From assembly GCA_002387565.1 (NCBI GenBank), contig DGJT01000018.1:1-64000 (forward strand): a DNA stretch of 64,000 nt. Reading direction: 5' to 3'. Shown piece after piece: positions 35,548 through 43,993 of this stretch. A model generated the notes under the pieces. That model worked only from the letters and a program-made list of their open reading frames with translations, was not told the DNA's origin and did no database searches. The stretch comes from Akkermansiaceae bacterium UBA4589. GTDB taxonomy: Bacteria > Verrucomicrobiota > Verrucomicrobiia > Verrucomicrobiales > Akkermansiaceae. Position 1 is the first letter of the stretch; every line of letters begins with the position of its first letter. The position numbers and the translations under genes are program-made.

Positions 35548-36663
35548 ATGTCAAAAAACACAAAAGAAACTGTTGAAGAGTCACAAGACTCATTGGTCTT
35601 GAATCGCTTTGAATTGCCAAATCGTTTAACTAAAAACGAAGACACGGCTACTGATACTTACACTCAATTCGTGGCTGAGCCATTTGAGCGCGGATTTGGT
35701 CACACACTAGGCAACTCATTACGCCGAGTACTCCTTTCATCTATCGAAGGTGCAGCTGTTACTTCTGTTCGTATCGCTGGAGCTCAACATGAGTTTTCAA
35801 CTTTACCAGGTGTTGTTGAAGATGTGACAGATATTATTCTGAACATCAAAAAAATTGGATTTAAACATGCGACAAAAGAAGCCTCAATTCTCAACATCAA
35901 TGTTGAGAAAAAAGGTGTAGTTACCGCAGGCGACATCGAAGAAGCTAATGGCTTTGAAGTCGTGAACAAAGATCAAGTAATTTGTACACTTGATAAAAAA
36001 GTAAAATTTGAATGTGAGCTCCAAGTTCAAGTCGGACGCGGTTTCGCCACAAGTGAAGAAAACAAAGTAGCAGACGCTCCAATCGGTGTTATCGCTGTTG
36101 AAACTGTGTTCTCACCTGTTTCTCGTGTAAAGTACAGTGTTGAAGCTACCCGTGTAGGTCAAATCACTAACTATGATAAGCTTATCTTAGACATCTGGAC
36201 TGACGGTCGTATTGAGCCTAATGACGCTTTACTACAGGCTTCAGCTATCATGCGTCACCACTTAGACGTATTCGTTAACTATGACGATGACGCCATCGCT
36301 TTCCAAGAAGCTCAAGAAATGAAGAACGAAGAAGATTCTAAATTGAAGAGACTTCTTAACATGAGCGTTAATGAGATTGAGCTCTCTGTACGTGCAGCTA
36401 ACTGCTTGAATAATGCTAACATTATCACTGTAGGTCAGCTCGCTACTAAGACAGAAGCAGACATGCTCAAGTACAGAAACTTTGGTAAAAAATCACTCAA
36501 TGAGATTAAAGACAAACTTGTTGAGCTTGGTTTAGGATTGGGAATGAGTATTGACCCTGAGCTTATCACTAGCTCAATTACCACTACTACAAATCAGTTT
36601 GTCGAAGAGGAGGAGTCTCCAGTTGGCTTAAGTGATTTGATTGCTCAGAATATTGAAGACTAA
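35548..36663 (+). CDS. rpoA: RNA polymerase alpha subunit
   Basis: Assembly platform of RNA polymerase. The N-domain has FVAEPFERGFGHTLGNSLRRVLLSSIEG (in parts) and the dimer/beta contacts; the C-terminal domain has SVRAANCLNNANIITVGQLA and YRNFGKKSLNEIKDKLVELG, which bind UP elements and activators. At 371 residues it exceeds the usual 325-335 by a longer N-terminus and an acidic 30-residue tail. The customary upstream rpsM-rpsK-rpsD genes are absent. The 203-base leader holds an A/T-rich hairpin (AAAAACAAGG with CTTTGTTTTT, 35485-35510) that may be an attenuator. Confidence 0.97.
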   Translation: MSKNTKETVEESQDSLVLNRFELPNRLTKNEDTATDTYTQFVAEPFERGFGHTLGNSLRRVLLSSIEGAAVTSVRIAGAQHEFSTLPGVVEDVTDIILNIKKIGFKHATKEASILNINVEKKGVVTAGDIEEANGFEVVNKDQVICTLDKKVKFECELQVQVGRGFATSEENKVADAPIGVIAVETVFSPVSRVKYSVEATRVGQITNYDKLILDIWTDGRIEPNDALLQASAIMRHHLDVFVNYDDDAIAFQEAQEMKNEEDSKLKRLLNMSVNEIELSVRAANCLNNANIITVGQLATKTEADMLKYRNFGKKSLNEIKDKLVELGLGLGMSIDPELITSSITTTTNQFVEEEESPVGLSDLIAQNIED

Positions 36664-36686
36664 GAATATTAATCAATTTAAAGATA

Positions 36687-37283
36687 ATGAAACACGGAAA
36701 GAAAATTCACAAACTTAAGCGTAATGCTTCACAAAGAAAAGCTCTGCTTTCTAATTTAGCAGGACAACTTATTGAGCATGGTCGCATTAGAACCACATTG
36801 GCCAAGGCTAAAGCACTTCGCCCAGTAGCTGAGAAGCTAGTCACACTTGCTAAGCGTGATGATGTACACACACGTCGCCAAGCAGTTTCTTACTTGCGCC
36901 AAAAAGACATCGTGCAAAAGCTTTTTACGGAAATCGCTCCAGCAGCAAAAGACCGCCAAGGTGGTTATTGCCGTATTATCAAGCTTGGTTTTAGAACTTC
37001 AGATGCAGCGCCTATGGCTCTCATCGAATGGGTAGATCGCCCAGAAATCGAAAACGAGACCATCGTTGACGAGGTAGAAGTCGCGGAAGCAACTGAAGTA
37101 GCAGTAGAAGCTACAGAAGAGGCAGCAGCAGTTCAAGAAGAAGCCAAGGTTGAGGAGAAAGCAGAAGCAAAAGAAGAAGTCAAAGAAGCTCCAGCTAAAA
37201 AAGCCACAGCTAAAAAGACAACTAAAAAAGCGGCAGCCAAAAAAACTACTGCTAAAAAAGCTCCTAAAAAGAAAGAAGATTAA
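36687..37283 (+). CDS. rplQ: 50S ribosomal protein L17 with long charged tail
   Basis: L17 lies near the polypeptide exit tunnel. The conserved domain (residues 1-120) has MKHGKKIHKLKRNASQRKALL, IRTTLAKAKALRPVAEKL and the GGYCRIIKLGFRTSDAAPMALIEW segment, read in parts. A tail of about 75 residues follows: first Glu/Ala/Val-rich, then a Lys/Ala repeat (KKATAKKTTKKAAAKK) like histone H1 or DNA-condensing tails. Typical L17 ends near residue 125. It follows rpoA by 23 bases and ends at a terminator. Confidence 0.95.
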   Translation: MKHGKKIHKLKRNASQRKALLSNLAGQLIEHGRIRTTLAKAKALRPVAEKLVTLAKRDDVHTRRQAVSYLRQKDIVQKLFTEIAPAAKDRQGGYCRIIKLGFRTSDAAPMALIEWVDRPEIENETIVDEVEVAEATEVAVEATEEAAAVQEEAKVEEKAEAKEEVKEAPAKKATAKKTTKKAAAKKTTAKKAPKKKED

Positions 37284-37310
37284 TTACCTTACTTACAACT
37301 AATCTAAAAC

Positions 37311-37344
37311 AAAGAGGTTTTGAGCTTGGCTTAAAACCTCTTTT
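37311..37344 (+). terminator. Rho-independent terminator of rpoA-rplQ
   Basis: AAAGAGGTTTT pairs with AAAACCTCTTT over an 11-base loop. The T tract after the stem is short and partly contained in the right arm. It lies 27 bases after rplQ. Confidence 0.8.
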
Positions 37345-37392
37345 GTTTTATCAAATCAACAACTCCGTGGAGTTTGAATCACCCTTACTACT

Positions 37393-38475
37393 ATGACACT
37401 TGATGAAATTAGGCAGAGAATCGATGAATTAGATACCAATCTCATTCATTTATTAGGCGAACGAGCCAAGCTTGTGCACATGGTGGGCGATTTCAAAAAA
37501 GAGCACAATTTGCCTATCTACGCCCCCGAGCGAGAGTACGCACTCATTGAAAAACTCTTAGCCAAGAACAAAGAGGCCAAGTCACAAATTACCGACGAAT
37601 CACTCAAGGCGATTTACCGAGAAATCATGTCGTCAGCGCTGAGTTTAGAGGACGATTTTAGAGTGGCCTACCTAGGGCCTGAAGGCACATGGACACATCA
37701 GGCCGCTATTAAGAAGTTTGGTCACTCTGTAGATTACCTTCCCAAGTCTAATTTTGCAGATGTGTTTGACGCTGTCGAATCTAAGCAGGTCAATTACGGA
37801 GTAGTGCCAATTGAAAACTCTACAGAGGGCGCAGTCACGCACACCCTAGATTTATTTGTAGAGTCGCATTTAAAAATTTGTGCGCAAATTGAGCTGTCTA
37901 TACAAAATGCCTTGTTAGCTAAAATTGACAAAGAAGCTATTAAGACCATCTACTCGCACCCACAAGTTTTTGGTCAATGCCGAGGCTGGTTGTTGCAGAA
38001 TTTCCCTAAAGCTGATTTGGTAGAGGTGTCTTCCACTACTAAAGCCGCGCAAATGGTCGCCGAGTCAGATGATGCTAAGGGTGTCGCTGCTCTAGCGGGC
38101 ACATTATCAGCAGAATTTCATGGTCTGAATATCTTGGAAACCAATATCCAAGATAAACAGCATAACACCACCAGGTTTTTGGTCATCACGCATAAGGATT
38201 GCCCAGCAACAGGTGATGACAAGACTTCGCTACTATTTTCGGTGAAAGACCAGCCAGGCTCCTTAGTCAACGCCTTGAACGTGTTTAACAGTCATGGCAT
38301 CAATTTAGCAAAAATTGAGTCTAGACCATCCAAACAAGGTGACTGGAAATACATCTTCTATGTCGATGCTCAAGGGCACGCCGCAGACAGCCCTCTCAAA
38401 GAGGCTCTGCTAGAACTAGAATCATCTTGCGCCTTGGTCAAGGTGCTGGGTTCATATGCTAGCAAAAGTTTGTAA
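37393..38475 (+). CDS. pheA: Bifunctional chorismate mutase / prephenate dehydratase
   Basis: P-protein that makes phenylpyruvate for phenylalanine synthesis. Three domains are visible. The AroQ chorismate mutase covers residues 1-90 (RQRIDELDTNLIHLLGERA). Prephenate dehydratase covers about 95-275 (YLGPEGTWTHQAA, VPIENSTEGAV, and the catalytic TTRF in NTTRFLVI). An ACT domain follows (NSHGINLAKIESRPSK) with the ESRP phenylalanine-binding motif, so feedback inhibition by Phe is likely. Length (360) is standard. Confidence 0.96.
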   Translation: MTLDEIRQRIDELDTNLIHLLGERAKLVHMVGDFKKEHNLPIYAPEREYALIEKLLAKNKEAKSQITDESLKAIYREIMSSALSLEDDFRVAYLGPEGTWTHQAAIKKFGHSVDYLPKSNFADVFDAVESKQVNYGVVPIENSTEGAVTHTLDLFVESHLKICAQIELSIQNALLAKIDKEAIKTIYSHPQVFGQCRGWLLQNFPKADLVEVSSTTKAAQMVAESDDAKGVAALAGTLSAEFHGLNILETNIQDKQHNTTRFLVITHKDCPATGDDKTSLLFSVKDQPGSLVNALNVFNSHGINLAKIESRPSKQGDWKYIFYVDAQGHAADSPLKEALLELESSCALVKVLGSYASKSL

Positions 38476-38496
38476 TCTAGTGACGCTAGTACCTGC

Positions 38497-39177
38497 ATGA
38501 ATAGAGTGAAATGGCGTATGAGGTGCTTGCAAGTCATGGCGGGCATATTGATTCTCGGGTTGAGCAGTTGCGCGAGTTTAAATCCGTTGGAGTGGATTTT
38601 TGGGCGTAAGATTCATTGGGATTGGCGCAAGGAAAACCCAACTTTTTATTTTATAGCCGATGATCTGATGTCTATTCACGGGCAAGAGTTGTTAGAGATT
38701 GTTCCAAGAGATATTGATAATTATTGCCCAGCGTACAGGAATTTAAATGCTGAGGGTAGGCAGTTGTTTTGGGTGATGCTGCTATCGGCTATAGCTAGAC
38801 ATGAGAGCAGTCATAATCCTGCTTGCTTTTATCAGGAACAAATCAAAAACAAATATGGAGAGAAGGTCATCAGTCGAGGTCTCTTGCAGATTTCCTACCT
38901 GAGCTCTAAACGTTATCTGCCAACTATTAGTTCAGATGACGATCTGCATGTGGCGCACACGAACTTATTATGTGGAATTGAAATTTTAAAAACATGGGTG
39001 CTAACGGACAAGGTCATCTCCTCTAGAGTGAATCGCAAGTGGTACGGAGCCGCTAGATACTGGAGCGTCTTAAGGGCTAATGCCAAGCATCAAGAAATTC
39101 AAGGCTGGCTCCAATCATTAGAGTATACAGAACAGCAAAAAAACAAAGCTGGCTCAAACGCTACTCAAGATTTTTAG
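38497..39177 (+). CDS. Lysozyme-fold lipoprotein (probable lytic transglycosylase)
   Basis: A 226-residue protein with a lipoprotein signal: hydrophobic residues 12-24 and lipobox LSSC near residue 25. ARHESSHNPACF near residue 107 matches the catalytic Glu-Ser motif of lytic transglycosylases. SRGLLQISYLSSKRY, about 30 residues on, matches the family's G-x-x-Q substrate motif. It would cleave peptidoglycan glycan strands at the outer membrane. It follows pheA by 21 bases but is unrelated in function. The family is inferred from motifs, not from close similarity. Confidence 0.75.
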   Translation: MNRVKWRMRCLQVMAGILILGLSSCASLNPLEWIFGRKIHWDWRKENPTFYFIADDLMSIHGQELLEIVPRDIDNYCPAYRNLNAEGRQLFWVMLLSAIARHESSHNPACFYQEQIKNKYGEKVISRGLLQISYLSSKRYLPTISSDDDLHVAHTNLLCGIEILKTWVLTDKVISSRVNRKWYGAARYWSVLRANAKHQEIQGWLQSLEYTEQQKNKAGSNATQDF

Positions 39178-39205
39178 GGTGAGGTAAGCGAGATTATTTT
39201 TTGAG

Positions 39206-39234
39206 TTGACAAAAATGTCAGGTGTAGATAGATT
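39206..39234 (+). promoter_or_regulatory. Promoter of tRNA-Gly
   Basis: A perfect TTGACA is followed after 17 bases by TAGATT, a fair -10. Transcription would start near 39241, about 19 bases before the tRNA. The -35 overlaps the inverted repeat TGACA-AAAA-TGTCA (39207-39220), which could bind a regulator or be chance. Confidence 0.6.
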
Positions 39235-39259
39235 AAAAATAAGTTTAAATACCTTGTAT

Positions 39260-39330
39260 GCGGGTATAGCTTAGTGGTAAAGCTCCAGCCTTCCAAGCTG
39301 ATTATGCGGGTTCGATTCCCGCTACCCGCT
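39260..39330 (+). tRNA. tRNA-Gly (anticodon UCC)
   Basis: Full cloverleaf of 71 bases. The acceptor is GCGGGTA/TACCCGC, the D arm GCTTAGTGGTAAAGC, the anticodon loop CTTCCAA with anticodon TCC, and the T arm CGGGTTCGATTCCCG. There is a C-A mismatch at the top of the anticodon stem (27-43). The discriminator base is T, as in other tRNA-Gly. CCA is not encoded. Confidence 0.95.
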
Positions 39331-39365
39331 TTTGACATTTAAACTCAAAACTTAAAACTAAGATT

Positions 39366-39800
39366 ATGAAATTAAAAAAAATATGTACCCTAATAGCTAG
39401 TGTTGTTTGCATAGGATTTATACAAGCTCAATCCGTAGATGTGCAAACTGCAATTACTAATGAAAGCCCAGTTGCTCTAAGTGACGCAATATTAGCGGAA
39501 GTTGGTCGAATGACTACAGTAGAGGAATTTGATAGCTTTGCTCAGTCAATCTTAAGTTTGCTTACTAGTGATGATGTGCTTAATGTTGTACTTGCTCAAG
39601 CTGTTGTTTCAGCATTTGATCAAATCTATGCGGATGAAAATAACGTATACGAACCAGTTATTAAAGCTCGCATACCTGCTACGAAGCCTTCTTTTGTGCC
39701 AGTGCAAGCGCCAGATGCAGGTGAGTCACCTGAAGAAGTTGAGCTTGAAGTCGAGTCTGAGGAAGAAGCTGTTACTCCTACCCCTCCTGTTACTCCTTAA
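39366..39800 (+). CDS. Small secreted acidic protein next to polysaccharide genes
   Basis: A 144-residue protein with a signal peptide (residues 1-21, ending IQA). A helical middle part (about 30-95) is followed by an acidic, proline-rich end (ESPEEVELEVESEEEA then PTPPVTP). I recognise no family. It precedes the outer-membrane barrel, kinase and exporter genes on the same strand, so it may be an accessory of that envelope cassette. It is separated from the barrel gene only by an octamer repeat. Confidence 0.75.
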   Translation: MKLKKICTLIASVVCIGFIQAQSVDVQTAITNESPVALSDAILAEVGRMTTVEEFDSFAQSILSLLTSDDVLNVVLAQAVVSAFDQIYADENNVYEPVIKARIPATKPSFVPVQAPDAGESPEEVELEVESEEEAVTPTPPVTP

Positions 39801-39821
39801 TTAAATAATTAAATAATTAAA
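39798..39821 (+). repeat. Three tandem copies of the octamer TAATTAAA
   Basis: The stop codon of the small secreted protein gene opens the first octamer, and the ATG of the barrel gene follows the third copy after two bases. The three copies are identical. Short tandem repeats can change copy number by slippage, which here would alter the spacing between the two genes. Confidence 0.8.
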
Positions 39822-39823
39822 TA

Positions 39824-41008
39824 ATGAAAAAATATACTTATATTGCAGCTTTAATGTCTGCAGGTTCACTCACTTTTGCTGGTGATTTTGGTGCGGCTTC
39901 TCAAGATATTGAAAGCTCTGCATCAACTAGTCTTCTGCATAACTTAGATGTAGCTGGTTTTTACGACGATAATCTACATGCGGGTACTGCGACTCGTGAT
40001 CAAGAATCATTTGTGATTCAGTCTGCTTTAAATTCTATCTTCTCTAGTAGAACTGCTGCTTCTGTCTTAGACTTGGGTACGAGAATCGGTGGGCGTTATA
40101 ACGAGGACGCTGCCAACGGTTTTGATGATTTCGAATGGGACTTGGGTGCTAATGCCAATTACTATAGAATTCTTAACGCAAGAAACGTTCTTACTAGTCT
40201 AGGTAGCGTTGCCTATCGATTAGACGATGACGGGGCTTATGGTAACACTAACACGAGAGGTGGTGAAGAATACCTTGCATATAGCTTGGCTAACTCAGTA
40301 ACTACTCAGCTTAATGATACTCTACAGTCAACTTTAGGGTTTACTCTCTCAGGCACAGATTTTGATGCGTCTAGTGTTAATGATAGGACTAATGTTCAAG
40401 TGAGTGCCAAACTTAGTGAGCGTTTAACTAAATTACTCAGAGGTTATGTAGCTTATTCGTACAGAATGGTGAATGCTGATGACACTGATAGTGATATTCA
40501 TAAATTAGTTTTAGGTGGTGATTATGATTTAACAGCTACTGAGAAGCTTAATGCGGAACTTGGTATCCAGTCACGTGAAATTGATAATGGCGGAGACAGT
40601 CAAAACTTCTTTGCTTCTTTAAATTTTGCTCGTGCAATTAATAGTACTCTTACGGCTAAATTAGGTACTGTTTATGGGGCTGATGAGCAAGGCAACATCC
40701 TCGGTGGTGTGCGTTATGAGGAAAAAACTTCATGGAGAACTAATGCTGGATTGGCTTATCAAGCTTCTAAGCAGCTTAGCTTAACTACTGATATTGACTA
40801 TTTATTAGGTCAGTATGAAGGTGCTCAAACTGCAGCTACTGAAGGAGACGAGAATAAAATCACTTGGAGCACTGGTGTAAAATACGCTTATTCTCCACAA
40901 GTGACTTTGAGCGCTTCTTATGCATTCACTGATTCTGATTCTGATGTGTTAGTTAATAATGACTACGACAGAAATCGTTTCTCTGTAGGTGCAAATATTG
41001 CATTCTAA
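39824..41008 (+). CDS. Outer-membrane beta-barrel protein of the exopolysaccharide cassette
   Basis: A 394-residue protein with a signal peptide (residues 1-19). Alternating polar/hydrophobic strands with aromatic girdles follow through to a C-terminal strand ending SVGANIAF, the usual aromatic end of an outer-membrane barrel. Strand patterns such as LRGYVAYSYRMV and TLSASYAFTDSDSD recur. It is similar in kind to EpsL/OMP_b-brl_2 barrels that accompany polysaccharide export genes, which suits its place directly before wzc- and wza-type genes. A terminator follows, so the kinase gene probably has its own promoter or relies on readthrough. Confidence 0.82.
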   Translation: MKKYTYIAALMSAGSLTFAGDFGAASQDIESSASTSLLHNLDVAGFYDDNLHAGTATRDQESFVIQSALNSIFSSRTAASVLDLGTRIGGRYNEDAANGFDDFEWDLGANANYYRILNARNVLTSLGSVAYRLDDDGAYGNTNTRGGEEYLAYSLANSVTTQLNDTLQSTLGFTLSGTDFDASSVNDRTNVQVSAKLSERLTKLLRGYVAYSYRMVNADDTDSDIHKLVLGGDYDLTATEKLNAELGIQSREIDNGGDSQNFFASLNFARAINSTLTAKLGTVYGADEQGNILGGVRYEEKTSWRTNAGLAYQASKQLSLTTDIDYLLGQYEGAQTAATEGDENKITWSTGVKYAYSPQVTLSASYAFTDSDSDVLVNNDYDRNRFSVGANIAF

Positions 41009-41024
41009 TCAAAAATCTAGTTTT

Positions 41025-41062
41025 AAAATGCCTCTCAGCTAAGGCTGAGAGGCATTTTTTTT
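41025..41062 (+). terminator. Rho-independent terminator after the barrel gene
   Basis: The perfect 15-base stem AAAATGCCTCTCAGC/GCTGAGAGGCATTTT with a four-base loop runs into a T tract. It lies 22 bases before the wzc-type gene and within the cassette, which suggests partial internal termination. Confidence 0.93.
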
Positions 41063-41083
41063 CACCTTTTATTATATTTATTT

Positions 41084-43231
41084 ATGAGCCAAAACTTTAA
41101 TGTAGCTAATCATTTAGATGATGAAGATGCTGTTGATTTTTCTAGTGTTGTTAGAGAGCATTATCTAATTATTATATCCATTGCGTTAGGTTCATTTCTT
41201 TTGTCTTTGGCGGTGACGCTGCTCATGGACAAAAAATACACCAGTTTTGCGGAAGTGGAGCCGGTGAGTATAGGTTCAGGGTTGACGATTGATGGCCAAA
41301 ATAATGCTGAAGCGAGTCGAGACAATGTAGATCGTAACTTTGTGTTCACGCAAGCAGGGGTTTTGTCCTCTAATACGGTCCTCAAAAGAGTGGTTGAGGA
41401 ATTAAACCTAACAGATCTTTGGGAAGTTTCCGAAAGTATAGCTCTCATTAAATTATCTAATTTAATAGATGTTGAGCCAGTTTATGGTACAAACCTCATC
41501 TCTATGAAGGCTTCGTCTGCAGATGCGGCTCTCTCTGTTGATTTGCTCAATCAAGTGATTGCCTCGTACAAAGAGCAACGAGTTAGTTCAGTAAGAGAAA
41601 ATGCTGAAAATCAATTATTGGCACTCAAGGCACAGATGGAGAGTCAAGAAATGATCAAGATTGAATCAAGAATTGCCCTAAATGATATCATGAGTAAGAA
41701 GGGTATTATTTATAGTGAGGGTGGTAGCTCCTCAGATAATATCATTGAAACAGGTAGCCATCAGCAATCTGTATCAGCTTATTTTGAGTTGCAAAAAGAA
41801 CTCGATGCCAAGAAATCAGAGTTAACCGCTTTAGAATCAGCTGGTTTAGAAGGTGAAGAGCTCTTGGGTATCGCTGCAGGCGTTAGCTCTACGGGTAATT
41901 TAGTGGCACGTCAATATCCAGAATATTTGGACTTGAAAAAGAGTTACGATTCAGCCCTCGCTTCTGGTTTAGGCAAGAAGCATCCAGATATTTTAGCTCT
42001 TGCTAAACAAATTGAAAGTTCACAAACTCAGCTATACCAAGCTGTTGAAGGTTTAAAAGGTATTCTGCAAAATGAATACGAAGTTTTGCAGAAACGCTTA
42101 GTGGCGATGGAATCACTCAAGGATGAAACAAGAACCACTGCTGTTGATCGCTCTATTGATCTCAATGATTATCATACAGCTAGGCAGGATTATGAAGAAG
42201 CTCGTGAGATGTTTAATGATATTAAACAAAAATATATTAGAGAGAGTAGTCAGCTAGCTATTCCTCAAGAGGTAATCAAGGTACACAATGCGCCTGAGCA
42301 AGCACTCAGACATAGCAGTCCTAAGGAAATTCTTAATTTAGGTATCGGTATCGTTTTAGGATTGGTTCTTGGTTTTATGGCGGCATTTCTCATTGAGAAA
42401 CTTGATCAAACGATTAAGACCATTGATGATGTGGAGCGTTATCTCAAAGCTAAAGTATTGGCCGTTATTCCTAAAAATGTGAATATTGACTTAAATGTAG
42501 GTGAGGCCGATATGAATGATTTAGAGGCCTACAGAATTCTAAGAACCAATATAGATCTTAAAAAGACTACCGATCAACATGTATTCTCTGTTTGTTCTGC
42601 TGGTCCAGCTGAGGGTAAGAGTACCACAATTGCCAATTTGGCGAATGCTTATGCCAACAGCGGTTATTTAACTGTTTTGGTAGATGCGGATATGCGTAGA
42701 CCATCGGCACACAAGAAGTTTCAAGAATTACGCTCGCCTGGTTTATCTGATTATTTTACGGGTTCCCCACTTGATAATGTGGTGCGCAAGATAGACAGTA
42801 TCGAAAATCTTTATTTATTGCCTGCAGGTAATAAGGTGTCTGATCCGATGCATTTGCTCAGCTCTGACACCATGAAAGAGTTGGTTGAAGATTTGCGTAG
42901 TAGGTTTGATGTAGTGCTCATTGATTCGCCGCCTATTTTAGGTTTAGGTGATGCGTCATTGATTGCTAATTTAGTGGATGAGACATTTTTAGTGATTCAG
43001 TACGGTAAGTTACCAAGGAAATTACTCAAGCATGTGAGTTTAGCTCTACAAGAGTCAGGCGGTAGCCTAATGGGTGTAGTGCTTAATCAGGTGGATGCTA
43101 AAAAAGATGCTTACTATGAGTATTATACGAATTACTATAATTACTACTCTTTAGACGATGACAAGGATGAGAAGCCAGCTCCAAGAAAGCCGGTAACTCA
43201 AGCGACTCAACTTAATGATGATATTGTATAA
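41084..43231 (+). CDS. wzc: Wzc-type polysaccharide co-polymerase / BY-kinase
   Basis: Chain-length regulator and tyrosine autokinase for exopolysaccharide assembly. The first membrane helix is near residues 28-48, a long periplasmic coiled-coil region covers about 60-430 and the second helix is near 425-445. The cytoplasmic kinase follows, with Walker A SAGPAEGKSTT, Walker A' LVDADMRRP and Walker B VLIDSPP. A tyrosine-rich tail (YYEYYTNYYNYYS) is the autophosphorylation cluster. At 715 residues it is typical for the fused form. It is followed one base later by the export gene. No phosphatase or glycosyltransferase is nearby. Confidence 0.95.
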   Translation: MSQNFNVANHLDDEDAVDFSSVVREHYLIIISIALGSFLLSLAVTLLMDKKYTSFAEVEPVSIGSGLTIDGQNNAEASRDNVDRNFVFTQAGVLSSNTVLKRVVEELNLTDLWEVSESIALIKLSNLIDVEPVYGTNLISMKASSADAALSVDLLNQVIASYKEQRVSSVRENAENQLLALKAQMESQEMIKIESRIALNDIMSKKGIIYSEGGSSSDNIIETGSHQQSVSAYFELQKELDAKKSELTALESAGLEGEELLGIAAGVSSTGNLVARQYPEYLDLKKSYDSALASGLGKKHPDILALAKQIESSQTQLYQAVEGLKGILQNEYEVLQKRLVAMESLKDETRTTAVDRSIDLNDYHTARQDYEEAREMFNDIKQKYIRESSQLAIPQEVIKVHNAPEQALRHSSPKEILNLGIGIVLGLVLGFMAAFLIEKLDQTIKTIDDVERYLKAKVLAVIPKNVNIDLNVGEADMNDLEAYRILRTNIDLKKTTDQHVFSVCSAGPAEGKSTTIANLANAYANSGYLTVLVDADMRRPSAHKKFQELRSPGLSDYFTGSPLDNVVRKIDSIENLYLLPAGNKVSDPMHLLSSDTMKELVEDLRSRFDVVLIDSPPILGLGDASLIANLVDETFLVIQYGKLPRKLLKHVSLALQESGGSLMGVVLNQVDAKKDAYYEYYTNYYNYYSLDDDKDEKPAPRKPVTQATQLNDDIV

Positions 43232-43232
43232 T

Positions 43233-43832
43233 ATGAAAATTTTAATCTGCTTAATAACACTTCTTAGTTTTAATTATTTAATAGCTCAGGGCAGTGGCTC
43301 GACTGTGGCGTATCACCAAGTAAAAATTGGTGAGAATCTCACCATTGAAATTAGAGGTGTGCCTCAAGAAGAGCAGGCTAAAATTGCAGCTAGTTATCCT
43401 GTGACTAAGAATGGAACTATTGCATTGCCATTTTTAGAGAAGCCTATTTATGTCAAGGGTTTAACTATGGACACTATAGCCACTAAAATTCAAAAAGCTT
43501 ATTTTGAACAAGAGATTTACACCAGCCCTGTGATTATTGTAAGTTCTGCAGGAAGCTTGGCTGAGGATAAATCTAGATCTGAGCAAATTGTTACTGTAGG
43601 TGGGGAGGTTAAATCTCCTGCTCAAATACCTTACCGTCAAGACATGACACTTTATCAGGCAGTTCAAGCTGCGGGTGGGTTGACACCATTTGGATCTCTC
43701 AAGCGTGTGAAGTTGATTCGTCGAGGTGCTGAGGATCAAGTTTATGACCTCAGAACTTCTGAAGGTAAGGCCGTCTTAGTGAGACCTTCAGACACGATTG
43801 AGGTGGATGAAAGAGGCTTATTAGGGGGCTAG
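43233..43832 (+). CDS. wza: Polysaccharide export protein (Wza-like, SLBB domain)
   Basis: Periplasmic/outer-membrane export component. A signal peptide covers residues 1-18 (ending LIAQ), the Poly_export domain covers about 26-100 (KIGENLTIEIRGVP, YPVTKNGTIALPFL), and an SLBB domain covers about 120-190 (TVGGEVKSPAQIPYRQDMTLY, read in parts). I chose the ATG at 43233, which sits one base after the wzc stop. An upstream in-frame ATG at 43215 would overlap wzc. At 199 residues it lacks the C-terminal alpha-barrel helix of Wza, so outer-membrane passage may depend on the beta-barrel protein encoded upstream. Confidence 0.9.
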   Translation: MKILICLITLLSFNYLIAQGSGSTVAYHQVKIGENLTIEIRGVPQEEQAKIAASYPVTKNGTIALPFLEKPIYVKGLTMDTIATKIQKAYFEQEIYTSPVIIVSSAGSLAEDKSRSEQIVTVGGEVKSPAQIPYRQDMTLYQAVQAAGGLTPFGSLKRVKLIRRGAEDQVYDLRTSEGKAVLVRPSDTIEVDERGLLGG

Positions 43833-43880
43833 TATCATGAGGCGAGCAAAGCTGCATGAGGCTTTTAAAAACCTTATAAG

Positions 43881-43931
43881 ATTAGCTTTATTTAATGAGA
43901 ACAAATCTCAATAAATAAAGCTAATTTTTTT
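43881..43931 (+). terminator. Rho-independent terminator after the exopolysaccharide cassette
   Basis: A stem of about 20 bases (ATTAGCTTTATTTAATGAGA with TCTCAATAAATAAAGCTAAT, one unpaired site) and a T tract separate the polysaccharide genes from the respiratory operon. A weak TTGCTG-N16-TATTTT pair downstream may be the operon's promoter. Confidence 0.9.
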
Positions 43932-43993
43932 GCTTATTTTAGCTTTGCTGATATGGCAATCTGTGCTATTTTTCGCCACGCTTTTTTAAATCT

